Assembly (NCBI GenBank): GCA_948567375.1
Contig: OX419758.1
Span: 28,029,001 to 28,093,000 of the forward strand
DNA: 64,000 bases
Direction: 5' to 3'
Source: Lunularia cruciata
Taxonomy: Eukaryota; Streptophyta; Marchantiopsida; Lunulariales; Lunulariaceae
Positions 47,340 through 58,892 of this stretch are shown piece after piece. The translations under genes were made by a program, and so were the position numbers. The notes under the pieces are model-generated. The model was given only the letters and a program-made list of their open reading frames with translations. It was not told the DNA's origin and searched no databases. Position 1 is the first letter of the stretch, and each line of letters starts with the position of its first letter.

Positions 47340-48420
47340 GACGTCTTTATTGATATAGTGACATGGAGAGAGCGTTGATTCAGAGCCGGAGTAGAGACCT
47401 TTCTGAGGCTGGTTTGGTGGAGATTTCATATAGAGAGTATGAATTAACTATAGTGATACCAACCAAGAAGGATATGCATGGCAACTACATAGATACGCAG
47501 ATGTGTGGAGATTACCATCCTATCAACCGATAGACTAAGGTCAATCAATATGCCATGCCTACACAGGAGGAGATCTTTGATACCATTGGGCATGCAAAGG
47601 TCTTGAGTACTTTGGATCTTTGAGCAAGATATCATCAATTGCTGATTAAGGAGGAGAATAGTCCAAGATAACATTTTGTGCTATTGATCTTCATGTAAAG
47701 GATGTGTTATATCACTATAGGTTCTTCTCATAAAGAATGCTCCTATTGAGTTCTAAAGGATCATGGACAAGGTCCTAGCTGGCTTGGATTTTACTTGGTG
47801 TTATATTGATGACATTTTGGTCTATAACACTATTATGGAGGAGCATGAGAGATATTTGTTAGAGGTGTTTGAGGGGTTGAGATCTCATGGACTCAAATTA
47901 CATCATGGAAATTGTAGGTTCTTCCATGAGTAGGTTGAGTATTTGGATATAGGAGAGAACTTTTGTAGAGCTCAAAGAGAGGTTGACATCTGTTCCTATT
48001 TTGAGGAGACCAATCAAAGGATGACCATTTCAGGTTCATATTGATTGGAGTATGTTAGGGCTTAGAGTAGTGGTCATCTAACATGATGATGAGGAAAAGG
48101 AGTTTGTAGTGGCCTATGCTAGTTGCTCCAACAATTCAGCGGAGGCAAAGTATAGTTCATATGAGGGAGAGTGCTTGGTAGCAGTATGGGCAATAATACA
48201 TTTCTGATGTTACCTATTTGGTAACCTCTTTACTCTCATCACTAATCATCAACCATTGGAGTGGTTGATGGAGTCCAACATGCTATAGTGAAGCTTGCAT
48301 GATGGACTTTCATTTGACAAGAGTATGATTTCATGATTATTCACAAACCTAGAGTGGTGAATCATGATGTAGATAGGTTGAGTAGAAACCCATGTCCCAA
48401 CCAATAAGATCAGACCGGAG
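47340..48420 (+). pseudogene. pol: E1 reverse transcriptase and RNase H
   Basis: RT blocks: LTIVIPTKKDMHGNY, CGDYHPINR, YAMPTQEEIFDTI, LSTLDL, and the intact catalytic YIDD (47802-47813, in FTWCYIDDILVYN). RNase H: VHIDWSMLGLRVVV, VAYASCSNNSAEAKYSSYEG, TLITNHQPLEWLMES, then QEYDFMIIHKPRVVNHDVDR and LSRNP. This RNase H wording (SSYEGE..V..W) differs from A and B, marking a separate gypsy lineage. Confidence 0.88.
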
Positions 48421-48689
48421 CACGTTGGCATGGTAAGACAGATGAGGAGATGGTGCTAGGTTGGCATGCATCTGCCTTTCTTTGTATATTCTTTGAAGCT
48501 TTGGTGGTATCTCTCTCCCTGCATACAAGAGGAGTTATTGAGCTCATATATTTTAAGAGTGGAGATAGTGGTATAGTTTAGCAAGACTTTCATGATGATA
48601 TCTTAGTGATGGATTATCTTTGTACTAGTGTTGTGGGTGGCACAATTGGGACCAAGGAGAGAAACCATTTTCTTTAGTGAGCCAGACGG

Positions 48690-49640
48690 TTCAGATTGGA
48701 GGGTAGACACCTTATTCATGTATGGGAGGATGCTAGAGTGCAAGTAGTACCACTTCCATCTCAAAGACCATAGTTGGTCCATCATGCTCATGAGGAGCTA
48801 GAACATTTTTGGAGTAGAGCATACATATAGCCTACTCTAGAGTCATTATTGGTGGCATGGTATGCAAACCAATATATGGCAATTTGTTGCCAAATGTGTG
48901 GTTTGTGACCCAAGTTAGAGCATCATCTAATGCTCATATGCCATAGTTACAATCATTACTTATCATGGGGTTGGGTTACTAATGGAGTTTAGACTTCATT
49001 GAACCTTTACCATTGACTATGAGACATCATTGGTATGTTTTGGTTATGGTGAAGCACTTCTCTAAGTGCATTGAGATCATGGCACTTCTTGACAAGTCCA
49101 ATGAAGGGATAACTTACTCATTCTTGGATTGGGTTCTCAATCATTTTGGTGCACCAATTGAGGTTTTGACTAATTGGGGTACAGAGTTCTTGGGGGAGTT
49201 TCAGGTCTTGTGTGACAAGGCTTTGATTGATCATCATACTACCTCTCGAGACCACCTTGAGGCAGATGGCTTAGCAAAGAGAGTGGTTTAGACAATGAAG
49301 GAAGAATTACAAAAGTATGGTTTGTAGAGAGGCCACTTGGGAGATTGGGATCTCCAATTACCTTAGTTGGCCATGGACTATTGGTTCAGCCGGCAAGCCT
49401 CCTTAGCATCCTTCTCTCCTTACTTTCTACTCTATGGATGCGATCCAGATTTACCTACAGCCATTTGTCAAGATGCTATTGTAGTTTTGGACTTAGATGA
49501 TCCAGATGTAAGGATGAGTGCATGTTCTCAATGGGTAGAGATCGTTTGGAGAGTGATGCCAATGAACTTTAAGAACTTGGTAATTTCTTAGCATAGGGAT
49601 ACCTTATGCTATGCTACCATTCAAGGAGGAGGCTATAAAC
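48690..49640 (+). pseudogene. pol: E1 integrase
   Basis: HHCC zinc region is partly readable (HHAHEELEHF, CCQMCG) at about 48780-48910. Core 49013-49290: RHHWYVLVMVKHFSKCIEIM, FGAPIEVLTNWGTEFLGEF (second Asp is Asn), DHLEADGLAKRVV (catalytic Glu is Lys). C-terminal part 49367-49591: FSRQASLASFSPYFLLYG, DLPTAICQDAIVVLDLDDPD, RVMPMNFKNLVIS. Two of three catalytic residues are lost. Confidence 0.88.
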
Positions 49641-49789
49641 CCTCGATCCATCAATTTCATCCAAATAACAATGTATATCTACAACAGACAACATCAACCA
49701 TACTTGATGTGTCTACAGACCACACTATCTTGAGAGTGCATGAGGTTTTGCCATCTGGAGTCCTTGTGTGGGAGGATGTGATGGTGTTT

Positions 49790-50028
49790 TTTTGAAGGAT
49801 CATGTGCGCAATTGTGTGCCATGCTACCTTCCAAACATTGATGGTACTATAGACCTAAGCTTTGCACTTGTACAAGTAGGCTTGCGGTGTATGTAATGTG
49901 GCTCTTTTGGTGGAGCTGCTACTATGTTAGTGTGTGATATTTGTTCAAGAGGATGGCATATGGCATGTATGACTCCTCTTCTCATGGTGGTTCCTCAAGG
50001 ACAATGGTTATGTCCTAAATGTATTTGA
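49790..50028 (+). pseudogene. E1 C-terminal PHD finger
   Basis: After the integrase tail the frame reads DHVRNCVPCYLPNIDGTIDL, then GLRCM-stop-CGSFGGAA, MLVCDICSRGWHMACMTP and VVPQGQWLCPKCI, stop at 50026-50028. The ligands Cys-x2-Cys, Cys-x2-Cys, His-x2-Cys, Cys-x2-Cys match a C4HC3 PHD finger with the conserved GWH Trp and final WxCPxC. Its position at the pol C terminus is where chromoviruses carry a chromodomain. The same domain in the independent copy E2 shows it belongs to the family and is not a one-off capture. Confidence 0.85.
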
Positions 50029-50291
50029 ATTTTAGCTAGTTCATCATTTATATCGTATAGACTATAGATAGCGACTAACAATGGGGCTAAATAGCACTCA
50101 GCCTCTTGATCTTTTGCCCACCATAAGGTATACCATATACTTAGAATAGATGGCTATCTGGAGTAAGAGGGACCTCACCGCCAGCTAGAGGGCAGATTGT
50201 GGCACTTGAGAGTCCATGTATGTTGTGCTTCTATAGTGTGTGATGTTGACAATGATGTATGTTGTGTAGCAATGTATATGCACACAACAAC

Positions 50292-51432
50292 TATCACATC
50301 ATTTGTAGTATTGCACCTAGATTGCTCTATAACACCCATTTGTGCATGTGTGTGGTGTTGTGATATTTAGCTTGGTATTACAAGTACTTGAGAGATATTA
50401 TCTATATAGAGATAAAGGATGGTTCTACATTAGTCATGATTAGCTTAAGTTAGTCATAGCTAAGATAGAGGAGAGCTTATTTTAGAGGAAGTGGAAAAGA
50501 TGAGCACCACTATTTTGGATTCTAGTGTGTTGACTTGGTATTATTCCTAGGTGTTTGGCTTTGAGGAAAGAGTTGAAAACTGTTGGACCCGTAAGCCTTT
50601 TTGTTTTGGATTCTTCTATAGTCCAAGGATAGCCCATGTGAAGGAATCCTTGACTTAGTGGTTGGGTCAAAATAAGATCACATGCTTAGTAGAATATGCC
50701 CATGTGGATGGATATTCCTTTATACTTTTTGACTTTACTTGACTTTTAGCCTAGTTACTTAAGTTACTCCAATAATTAGTAACTTTGGTGACTAACTATT
50801 TCACAAGTATATAAACAAGGGGTGAGGAAGTACTCATCATCCTTTCATTTGCAACTATCTCTCTCTCATTGAGTTCTCTAGTGAGCAATGTCTTGAGTAT
50901 TGGAGTGTTAGCCTTGGAGGAGTATGATGGAGTTGGAGTTCTTTACCTTCTTAGTCCATGGTGCGCTACCATAATAGCCATTAGAGGTTCATCCTGAGTG
51001 AGAGATGGGTGGGCCGGCTCACAACTCATTCTTTGGAGTAGTAGTGTTGGTAGTCAAGAGTATTTTGATAGATACTCATAGACTACTTGTTGATAGTCAG
51101 ATTTCATATTTGCGGTACTGATTATATGGTGGAGCATATTGTCACTGGCACCATTTGCACCGTTGGATGTGCCATCAATGGGACCATTAGGGTTGGAGAC
51201 TAGGGGGTATAATTTTGAAGTGTAGCTCTAAAGAGCTCACTTCTTTGATGTTGAGCCTTTGAGTTCCTAGCTATGGTGGACAGAGGCCGACAAGCATCAC
51301 CTAGATTCTCTTAGCCAGAATGTGTGTGGCTTGATTGTAATCAGTGCCTAGTATTGGTAGATTATTGAGTGACAGATCAAGTACTGATCTAATTGAGTGT
51401 GATTTGAGTTGTGTGAATAGACTCATTGATTA
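50292..51432 (+). repeat. E1 3' LTR, split by an insertion
   Basis: 50292-50327 matches the first 36 bases of the 5' LTR and 51031-51432 the rest. The intervening 703 bp are foreign. Confidence 0.85.
50328..51030 (+). mobile_element. Copia-type fragment with LTR inside E1 LTR
   Basis: 50581-51028 begins TGTTGGACCCGTAAGC and ends CAACTCA, preceded by a purine-rich GAGGAAAGAGTTGAAAAC (polypurine tract-like). It has TATATAAAC at about 50809-50817. 50328-50580 would then be the 3' internal end of the element. It looks like a 3'-end copia fragment; no target duplication found. Confidence 0.55.
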
Positions 51433-51540
51433 TGGCACTTGAGAGTCCATGTATGACTTATGTGTGAGTTGTGCTTCTGTAGTGTGTGATATTGACAACA
51501 ATGTATGTTGTCTAGCGATATATATAAGCACAACATCTAA
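51433..51540 (+). repeat. Second copy of E 3' internal end
   Basis: TGGCACTTGAGAGTCCATGT starts here and also at 50200, just before the 3' LTR. Similarity runs to the point where an LTR would begin (50291). Confidence 0.75.
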
Positions 51541-52129
51541 TTAACATTGAAAGTATTTGTCATAGATACATCTACAAGATACAAGAAAGAACATACCACT
51601 AGAATGTTTCAAATAGATGGAACAAATATAATACAAGGTAGAGATTTTTGATATGTGCCTTACATTATATCATTGCAAGTCACTATAATTCTATACAAAA
51701 GAACCTCTCCTAGCTGATTCCTCTTATTTTTATAACCTTGCCTAGCTTATAAAATCTAGCTGGTCTTAACTTTGTCCCATAATGTACCTTATAAAATCCT
51801 CTTTCCTTTGATCTCATAAGAATTTCTTGGTCCCTAGCTGGTATGCTAACTTAGACTATATAATAGGGAGTTGGGAGCTTGGGTCTTGTTATTAGACTTG
51901 GCCCACATACCAAGATTCCTCACATCTTGAGTGTGTTATGAGATATAGTAATGTGCTTTTACTTAGCCTTGCAAAGATCAAGTTGATCTACAATAATAGT
52001 AAGAAGAAATCAAGAATGGTGCATTGCACAAGGTTCCCTATACAATTGTGAAACATGTAATCCTCGATGTCACAAATGCAATTCAAGTGGTTTTTTTGGT
52101 CATCATCTTGTTCTAGGAGAAAGAGGGCC
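51541..52129. other. AT-rich DNA, nothing identified
   Basis: No motif or frame recognised. Confidence 0.6.
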
Positions 52130-53033
52130 TTATTTGTGCCACCTAGATTGCATCTTTTGGTTTGACTTATAGCTTCTCACTGTTATTATCAGCTTCATCT
52201 ACTTCTTTAAAAGGATCTTTGGAAGTTGCTTATGCATTGTCAACACTTTGGATATTCTTGATGATGTCTTGCTCTATTTGAGTATATCCAACTTCTTGCC
52301 CTGCTAGATAGTCAATAAGGTTGCAAATGTCCATAAGATTTAGATATTGAAGGTGTCTGTCATTTAAGTTTCTCTATGATAACAAGTTTTGGCTCTACTT
52401 TAGGCATGTTTGACTTGCCTTGTTTTAGTGAGAAGATTTGCAATGCTTAAAGCAATTTTCAATTGTCTTAGGCTTTACATCCTTCTTCCATGCCTTGACC
52501 AAAATCATAATCTGTTCAAGGATATCTATTTTCTCATGATCAACTTGTTTGACTTCAAGATTCTCATCTTTAGGTGAAATCTTTAGGTGAAATTGGTGAT
52601 GTTAGTATGCCTTGAAGCAACAAATGATCCCTATATGACATGGCTATAATTTGTTACTTTTATTGGGCAAGACATACTAAATGATGGTATTATGCAATTG
52701 CTGAAACAAGGAGATGACCACTAAAATTTTCTATGATGAGGAGCAACTTTTGATTACCCATTTGTGCATCAAACCCTTTGATCCACATAATAAAGATAAT
52801 TTGAGTCATCCAAGAATTTTGGTTTGTGTGGTAGAAACATCCAAGATTATTTAGGTTGACATTCTTGAAGCAACATGGATTTGAGATATTTTCCAATGAC
52901 CCAAAGCAGAAGCTTGTTGCTCCCATCACCATCGTAGTATATGGCCAATGTAAGGCACTCTTTGCTATATTTTCTTCCTTCAAGAAGCTTTGTTGCAGTG
53001 AATTGTGTGGTTGCAAATTGTAGAAGAAGCTCT

Positions 53034-53079
<46 letters not shown>

Positions 53080-53760
53080 ATTTTTTATTTTTTATTTTTT
53101 ATTTCTTTCTTTCTTTCTTTCTCTCCAATCACACTTGTCAAGTAGTTGATAAAAGATTGTGCATGCATCTACATCTTCAACAATGGTCATGTTGACAAAT
53201 CTGCTTACTCCAAATTGATAGAATGACTCAATGCCAAATTAAGTCTTGAAGCAATCAAGCCATCCATTGTAGAACTCAAACTTCTTCATTTGGATAAAGT
53301 GCCTTGAGGAACAATTCACCTTTTGACTTGAGCAAGTTGCCAAACATATGCACTTATGCTTGGTGAGTGAGAAACCATTGTTGCAAGGCAATCTCCATGA
53401 GTAGATATGTAATAACTGGTTGATATTTTTGACTAGAAAGTTGTAGATTCATCATTGTTAGCAAGAAGGGTCTTTGCTTTTGCCAACATCATTGACATTT
53501 TTTCTTGCAATGTCTTGACTCAAAACTCATCAAACATCCAATTGACAAGCACCTTTTGCTTTGATCCTAGTTCATCTTGATCCTTTTAGCACAAAGCTTG
53601 GTGCCTCATAAGAACCTCATATTTCTTTGGCACTTTTTGCTTCTATTGCTTTGGTCATATCAATTGTTGGGTTGTATGCACTATGGAGTTGTTAAGAGAA
53701 TGGAGTCATAGAACAAGCAATGTTTGGTCCTTTAACACAAAGACATATGAGGATAGGAAG
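52130..53760 (-). pseudogene. pogo/Tigger-like DDE transposase
   Basis: Minus strand, order N to C. Decayed psq-type and CENP-B-type helix-turn-helix region (about 53700-53180: EFYNGWLDCFKT, FGIESFYQFG, RFVNMTIVEDVDA, YQLLDKCDW). A simple-sequence insertion follows. The DDE_1-type core is 53016-52690 (NPCCFKNVNLNNLG, NQNSWMTQIIFIMWIKGFDA, KLLLIIENFSGH). The C-terminal region is about 52590-52140 (ILEQIMILVKAWKKDV, KTIENCFKHCKSSH, LIDYLAGQEVGYTQIEQDI). The catalytic Asp of the DNxSxH motif is Glu (52729-52731). It would cut and paste a DNA transposon; stops and frameshifts make it dead. Terminal inverted repeats were not found. Confidence 0.8.
53037..53127. repeat. (TA)n, (TTTTA)n, (TTTC)n microsatellite cluster
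   Basis: A TA run to about 53072, then ATTTTTTATT-type units, then TTTC repeats. It interrupts the transposase frame just after the CDW block. Confidence 0.92.
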
Positions 53761-56661
53761 TAGAAATTTTTGTATTGAAGACCCTTTGCACAATGAGTCT
53801 TGCAACACTACTTGAAATTTGGTGACCTAATTGATCTACAATATTAAGGTGATCTAATTGGTCTTCTATAGTAAAGTGATAGATAAGCTTACACTCTCAT
53901 AGCTGAAAATCCCTTTTATCCTATAACCAACAAATGGTCCTTGCAATATTGGCTAAGAAAGGTTCTATTGTATTGTGTATTAAACTACTATCAAGCTTGT
54001 TAATTTCTCTTAGGTTGAAGGCTATAAGATAAGAACAATTAATTTTTGGATATCCTTGAGATTTTGAGATGAAGTTAGATTAGATGTGGTTGGATTTGAA
54101 CCAAACTAGCCTTATTCTTATGTAAAAGAACATCATCTATGTCAAATACAATATAGCTTCTATAATTACCTTGGAAAACTACAAATGTTACATAGTTAGG
54201 TTGAAATGCTAAGTAGTAAATGACTATCCATTATGTAAATTTTGAAAACCAAGTTATCAATTTGGTTATGTAAATAAGCAATCTTATTTTAGAATTAGTT
54301 CATCATTAGGCTTATTCTTATGAAGTTGCAATTCTAAGGGTTAGTTTTCTTGCAAAATGTTTGTAGTGAACTACCCCTACAGGTTTTGGTGTTAGATCCG
54401 TTATGGTTGCAATGGTTCCAAAGTTCATGGTGGTTCTTTCTCTTATGGATTTCTAGAAGGCTATACAACGAGGTCATAAGATGTCCATTCCTTGGAGAAC
54501 CATGGTATTCAATTGCTTGTTGAGAGATGCTAGACATGTTATTGAATTGTTAACTTGTAAGTATGCATGTGAGTTGGTGATCCTTGGATATACATTCTTG
54601 ATTGTGGATTACACTACTAGAAGTTGATGGCACTAGAGGCAACTGAGGTGCAATATGGTCAACCATTGAGGAACAAGGTCTAAGATGTTGAAGTTTGAAA
54701 TGATATGTTGACCTGATCTAGGGTAGATCCTTGGCCTCTAGAACCAAGCTATGAACTACATTACTATATTTAAAAATACCTTCAATGTAAGACTGTAGAT
54801 AGGATGAAAACATAAATTTTTTTTGCTAATCTCTGTCATTGGTAGAGGTGTTTTCAAGACATTGATAAGTAAGTGAAGAGGCTAAAAGACCAAGAATTGC
54901 CATAGATTTAGGGAGCTAATATTTTCATACCTATTTTTTTATATTTCCACACCTCATGCCAAGTTTGAGTGTTTTAGATTACACCTTTTGTCAAGTTGAA
55001 GAATTCTAAATAAGTATGTTCAATTGTATTTTACCATGGAAAATAGTTTGCTTATAATTGAGAACATTTAAATATGCAATTCAGGGCAAGTTCTCTTGGT
55101 CACTTAATTAGCTACTAATTTTTGTAAAGAGCTTCTTGTGCATCAAGGCTATGTGGCCATAAGCAATTCAAGTTTGTAGTTCTTAGGCCTTTTGACTTTC
55201 TCCATTGTGTGGAGTATAATTTGATAGATGGCACATAGGTTCTCTTGAGATTTTGGTGTCTGTAATTTACTTTCATTTTGATGTTGTGTCTTGTATAGTT
55301 TGTTTGATTTTATTCAAAGTTAAATTAATGTAGATTTACTCTATGTTATTCTAATTATTATGTAGATCTACCATATTTATCTCTACAATACACTCAATTT
55401 GGTGATGCATGTTATCCAACCATGACAATAACAAGCCAATGATGATGCACCAATGCTTACCAAATTAGCATTACCATAGTCATTAGGAACAGATAAGGTG
55501 ATTCAATTGGCACCTTCACTCACTTTGGTGGATTTTATTTTCAAATAGCCACTTCTTTCATCTTAAGTTTCTGATCTTGATCTCTTGTGAAGGAGAGTAT
55601 CACACCTAGAAATTTTAGGAAGGAGTTTTATTGGTAAGGAACAAGTTTCAATAAAGAAGATATTGTTCATACATTTTGAAGCATTATGGATGTGCTTGTA
55701 GATATCTGTAAGTGCAATGTGCTATTCAATCTTGTTATTGTATCTAGTTTTACTAGATCCCAAGAAGTTGAGATGGTTAGCTTGTGCTTATCTCAACCTC
55801 CATAGAATGTAACTACCAATATGTACCTTGCTCACTTGATTGCACAAAATTATTTTCCAATTTTGTGCTTTGCACTACTCTCCTTGCCTAGGAGCAAAAA
55901 TAGCAATATAATTATATTAAGAAATGTATGAATGCCAAGAATTAGTTGCCACAATATATTTTCTTGATTCATGCATATAATACTATAGTCCATATGTCCT
56001 ACAATGAGCTCTAGAGCACATACTTTGAGGTCCAACACCTACTTTTGCTAGACACCTACTTCTCCTTGGATGTTTAGAAATCTATTGCCAGATTTGGGAA
56101 GGATGTAGGATTAAACAATAAATAATTGAAAGTTTTTTAATTTAGAATTCCCCAACTTGATGGGACATGACTTGATAGGAAGTTTAATCTTATACACTTA
56201 AACTTGGCAAGAGGTGTGGAAATATAGAAAATGAGATGGAAATATTTGTTCCTTAGATTTATCATTCTTTGCATGCATATATAATTTTGTCTATTTTCTA
56301 GATAGTTGGAATATATATAAACTAACATAAAAATTATGAGGTAATAATCTAACATATTTAAACATTGAAGGAAAAGTACAAGGAAGGATGGATATGGTAT
56401 TTGGTTTTTTCAAAAACAAATTGTTTCTATTTCCTTATCTTTGTTTTGTGCACTAAAGAGGGAAGACTTTGCTGGTCTGGGAGGGAGGAATTCCTTTGTT
56501 TGATAGTTTATTTGGAAGGGAAGCTTCTAATCCAAATAGTTACATGTAGATGCAATCCTTCTCAATAACCAGTCTTTCAAATATGTTTTTTTTCCTTTAT
56601 TTGGAAGGAATGCTTTGGCCAAAGAGATTGGTAAAGGCTATACTTATTTTTGAAGAACCAC
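53761..56661. other. AT-rich DNA, nothing identified
   Basis: About 2.9 kb with scattered frames under 70 codons and no family motif. A small part near 53761 may be upstream transposon sequence. No repeat shared with the rest of the window was noticed. Confidence 0.6.
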
Positions 56662-57275
56662 ACTTGTGTAATATGTTTTGAGGACAAGAGAAACCCCAAA
56701 AGAAACACAAGAGAAGAACCACAAGAGAAACACAAGGGTTTCATTCCTCAATACTCTGATGCCCCAAAGGAGCACTTGTCTTTATTATATAGCAAAGAGT
56801 ATCCACTTAAAGGGAACCACATCCTTGGATCAAATACATGGATTGGTGACATGTCAACAAGCTCCACTAATAAATTAGCCACATGGATTTTTGACATGTT
56901 AATTCTTGTTGTATTTCGTTGGTCAAACAAGATTGACCATAAGGAATCTTTGGAGAATCTTCTTGGAGGCAACTCAAAACAACATAGGTAAGGTAACATT
57001 TGAAAGATCTTGATGGGAAAAAAAAGGGAGAGAAGGCAATGCCTTTTGCTTTGGGGGAATATTCCATTTTCAAGGCCTACTTTATTGTTTTGACCTCCAA
57101 AAATTGGCTTTGGAGTTTTTAGGGTATTTTTTACATCTACCCTATTAGAGGAAGTACTCTTTCGGTGACACCTCTATTTGATCTACTAAGACCATCATAT
57201 ATAACATCCCTAAAGATATTACCAAGCCACTTTCTACCTCTAGATAATTTTTCTAGATAATGGTATTACAACTTG
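56662..57275 (-). repeat. A4: solo LTR of family A with perfect TSD
   Basis: LTR 56667-57270 (TGTAATATG to GGTATTACA) is flanked by the identical 5-mer ACTTG at 56662-56666 and 57271-57275. No internal sequence. Closest to A2, with a single U3-start unit and a small duplication of the AGAAACACAAG region near 56700-56735. Confidence 0.93.
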
Positions 57276-58892
57276 TCCCCTAAAGAATTGATTAAAAAAA
57301 TCATTAGTACCTATGAGTGACTTACACATGAAGAGAGTGTTGGATCAACAATTAAGAGATGTAGAAGACAAAGGCTCTAAAATAGAAATTTGACACTTTT
57401 CTAAAGGGAATTCTGTTCAATTATTTCCCTTTGTGATCATACTAGTAAAATTGATTGTTAAACAATTATTAGTTAAGAGCATGATGGTTTCTTTGGGTGT
57501 GAATACATTTATGTGAGTAGTAAACAAGAAAAATAATAGGAAGGAGAGTAGTTCAAAAGAGCATCCACAACTCCTTGAACCTAAGAACCCCTGCAATAGA
57601 CCCATGGGAGATGGTAGGAAGGAAGTTTTCAATGCAAAAATTACATCTTAGCTTCCTACTCTAACAAGACCCATTGGAAATTTGGAGTATGAAGCACATG
57701 TTGTAACAATGGGGTGTCATTCAAATAAGTTATAACTTGGTAAGAATTGGTTGATCCAATGAGGATACAAATTGGATATGACTTATGAGATAAAAGTATC
57801 ACTTTGACAATTTTCTACTTTTTTGTATTTAACTTCTTGGGTAGGATCATTCCAAAAAGAGGTAATGTCATCACACCTTGCACATTATGAAAAGATGAAA
57901 AAGAAATCAAACTCATTACAAGTCTAATCTAATTTCTAAATATGATGGTTCATTTGTAATGAAGGTCACCTTATCTCAAATTCTCCCTATCTTCCTCTTG
58001 TTTGACCAGATTCTAGATTGATGTTGTAGTGATGTTTGTGTATTCTAAAATTCTTATTCCTCTCTCAAAGGTCGTGGTCATATGAGTTCAACAATACTAT
58101 AGGTTGTACAAGTAGTATCCTAGAATATACATATAAAGAGGAAGCATGATCTTCAAAGGGTTCTTCAATTACCTTGATGCTTACAACTATGAAGAAATGT
58201 TCTATCCTTCTTAGAAGACACAACTCTATAGGAGTCCAAGATGGATCTTATTGCTTAATCTCTTGATCTTGTTGTAACTATATAAAGCCAAAGACTTGTG
58301 GTAACCTATCATTGGATCATCCCTAACTTCTTTAGAGCACCTAGAGATAAATACTCTAGTTCCACATGAATGATTCTCCTCAGTCAAGTACGTTTGTTCC
58401 TTTGTTAGGATTCCTCATATCTACTCAATTACACATGTCATTGTCCATCCATACAAAGCATAGACAAATACTCATTAATCAACTCAAGAAGTATTGACGG
58501 TATGAAAGTCATTTAATATAAAAGAAGAATTCACTAAATGTACCCAATGAACATCAGGCCAAAGCCTTTTATACATGTCCTACATAGCCATTGAAGAGAT
58601 ACAATGGCTACAATTTCATGGGGATTGTCTAATTACATCTATGTCTCATTAATTCTATCTTTATCTTATCCTAATCTAATCTTAAGTAGGCATGGCTCAA
58701 GTGGAATAGCCACCTCAACCTCTTGTCTTACCATTATTTTTTCTTGTAGGTGTCTACATCAGATTGTGTCATAACTAAGTTTGACAAATTATGTTCATGT
58801 ACAAAGTGGCTTGAGCCACAAACATAAGATCCATCCTATACTAACTACAAGATGTAGCATAGTTATTTGCCACTAACTCATACAAATGATCA
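57276..58892. other. Decayed plus-strand frame, unassigned
   Basis: From about 57290 to 58070 the plus strand reads semi-openly (KESSSKEHPQLLEPKNP, TRPIGNLEYEAHVVTMGC), interrupted by stops. I cannot identify it. The rest of the interval shows nothing coherent. Confidence 0.3.

Larger units (their letters stand above)
41521..51432 (+). mobile_element. Element E1: gypsy element with PHD finger
   Basis: Plus-strand, about 9.9 kb including a 0.7-kb insertion in its 3' LTR. Order: 5' LTR (41521-41961), leader, gag (about 43103-44290), protease, RT (about 47340-47950), RNase H (about 48030-48400), integrase (about 48690-49640), PHD finger (49888-50022), 3' LTR (50292-51432, interrupted). Gene order RT-RH-INT makes it Ty3/gypsy. 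No chromodomain is seen; a PHD finger occupies that place. Many stops and frameshifts. Confidence 0.88.
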
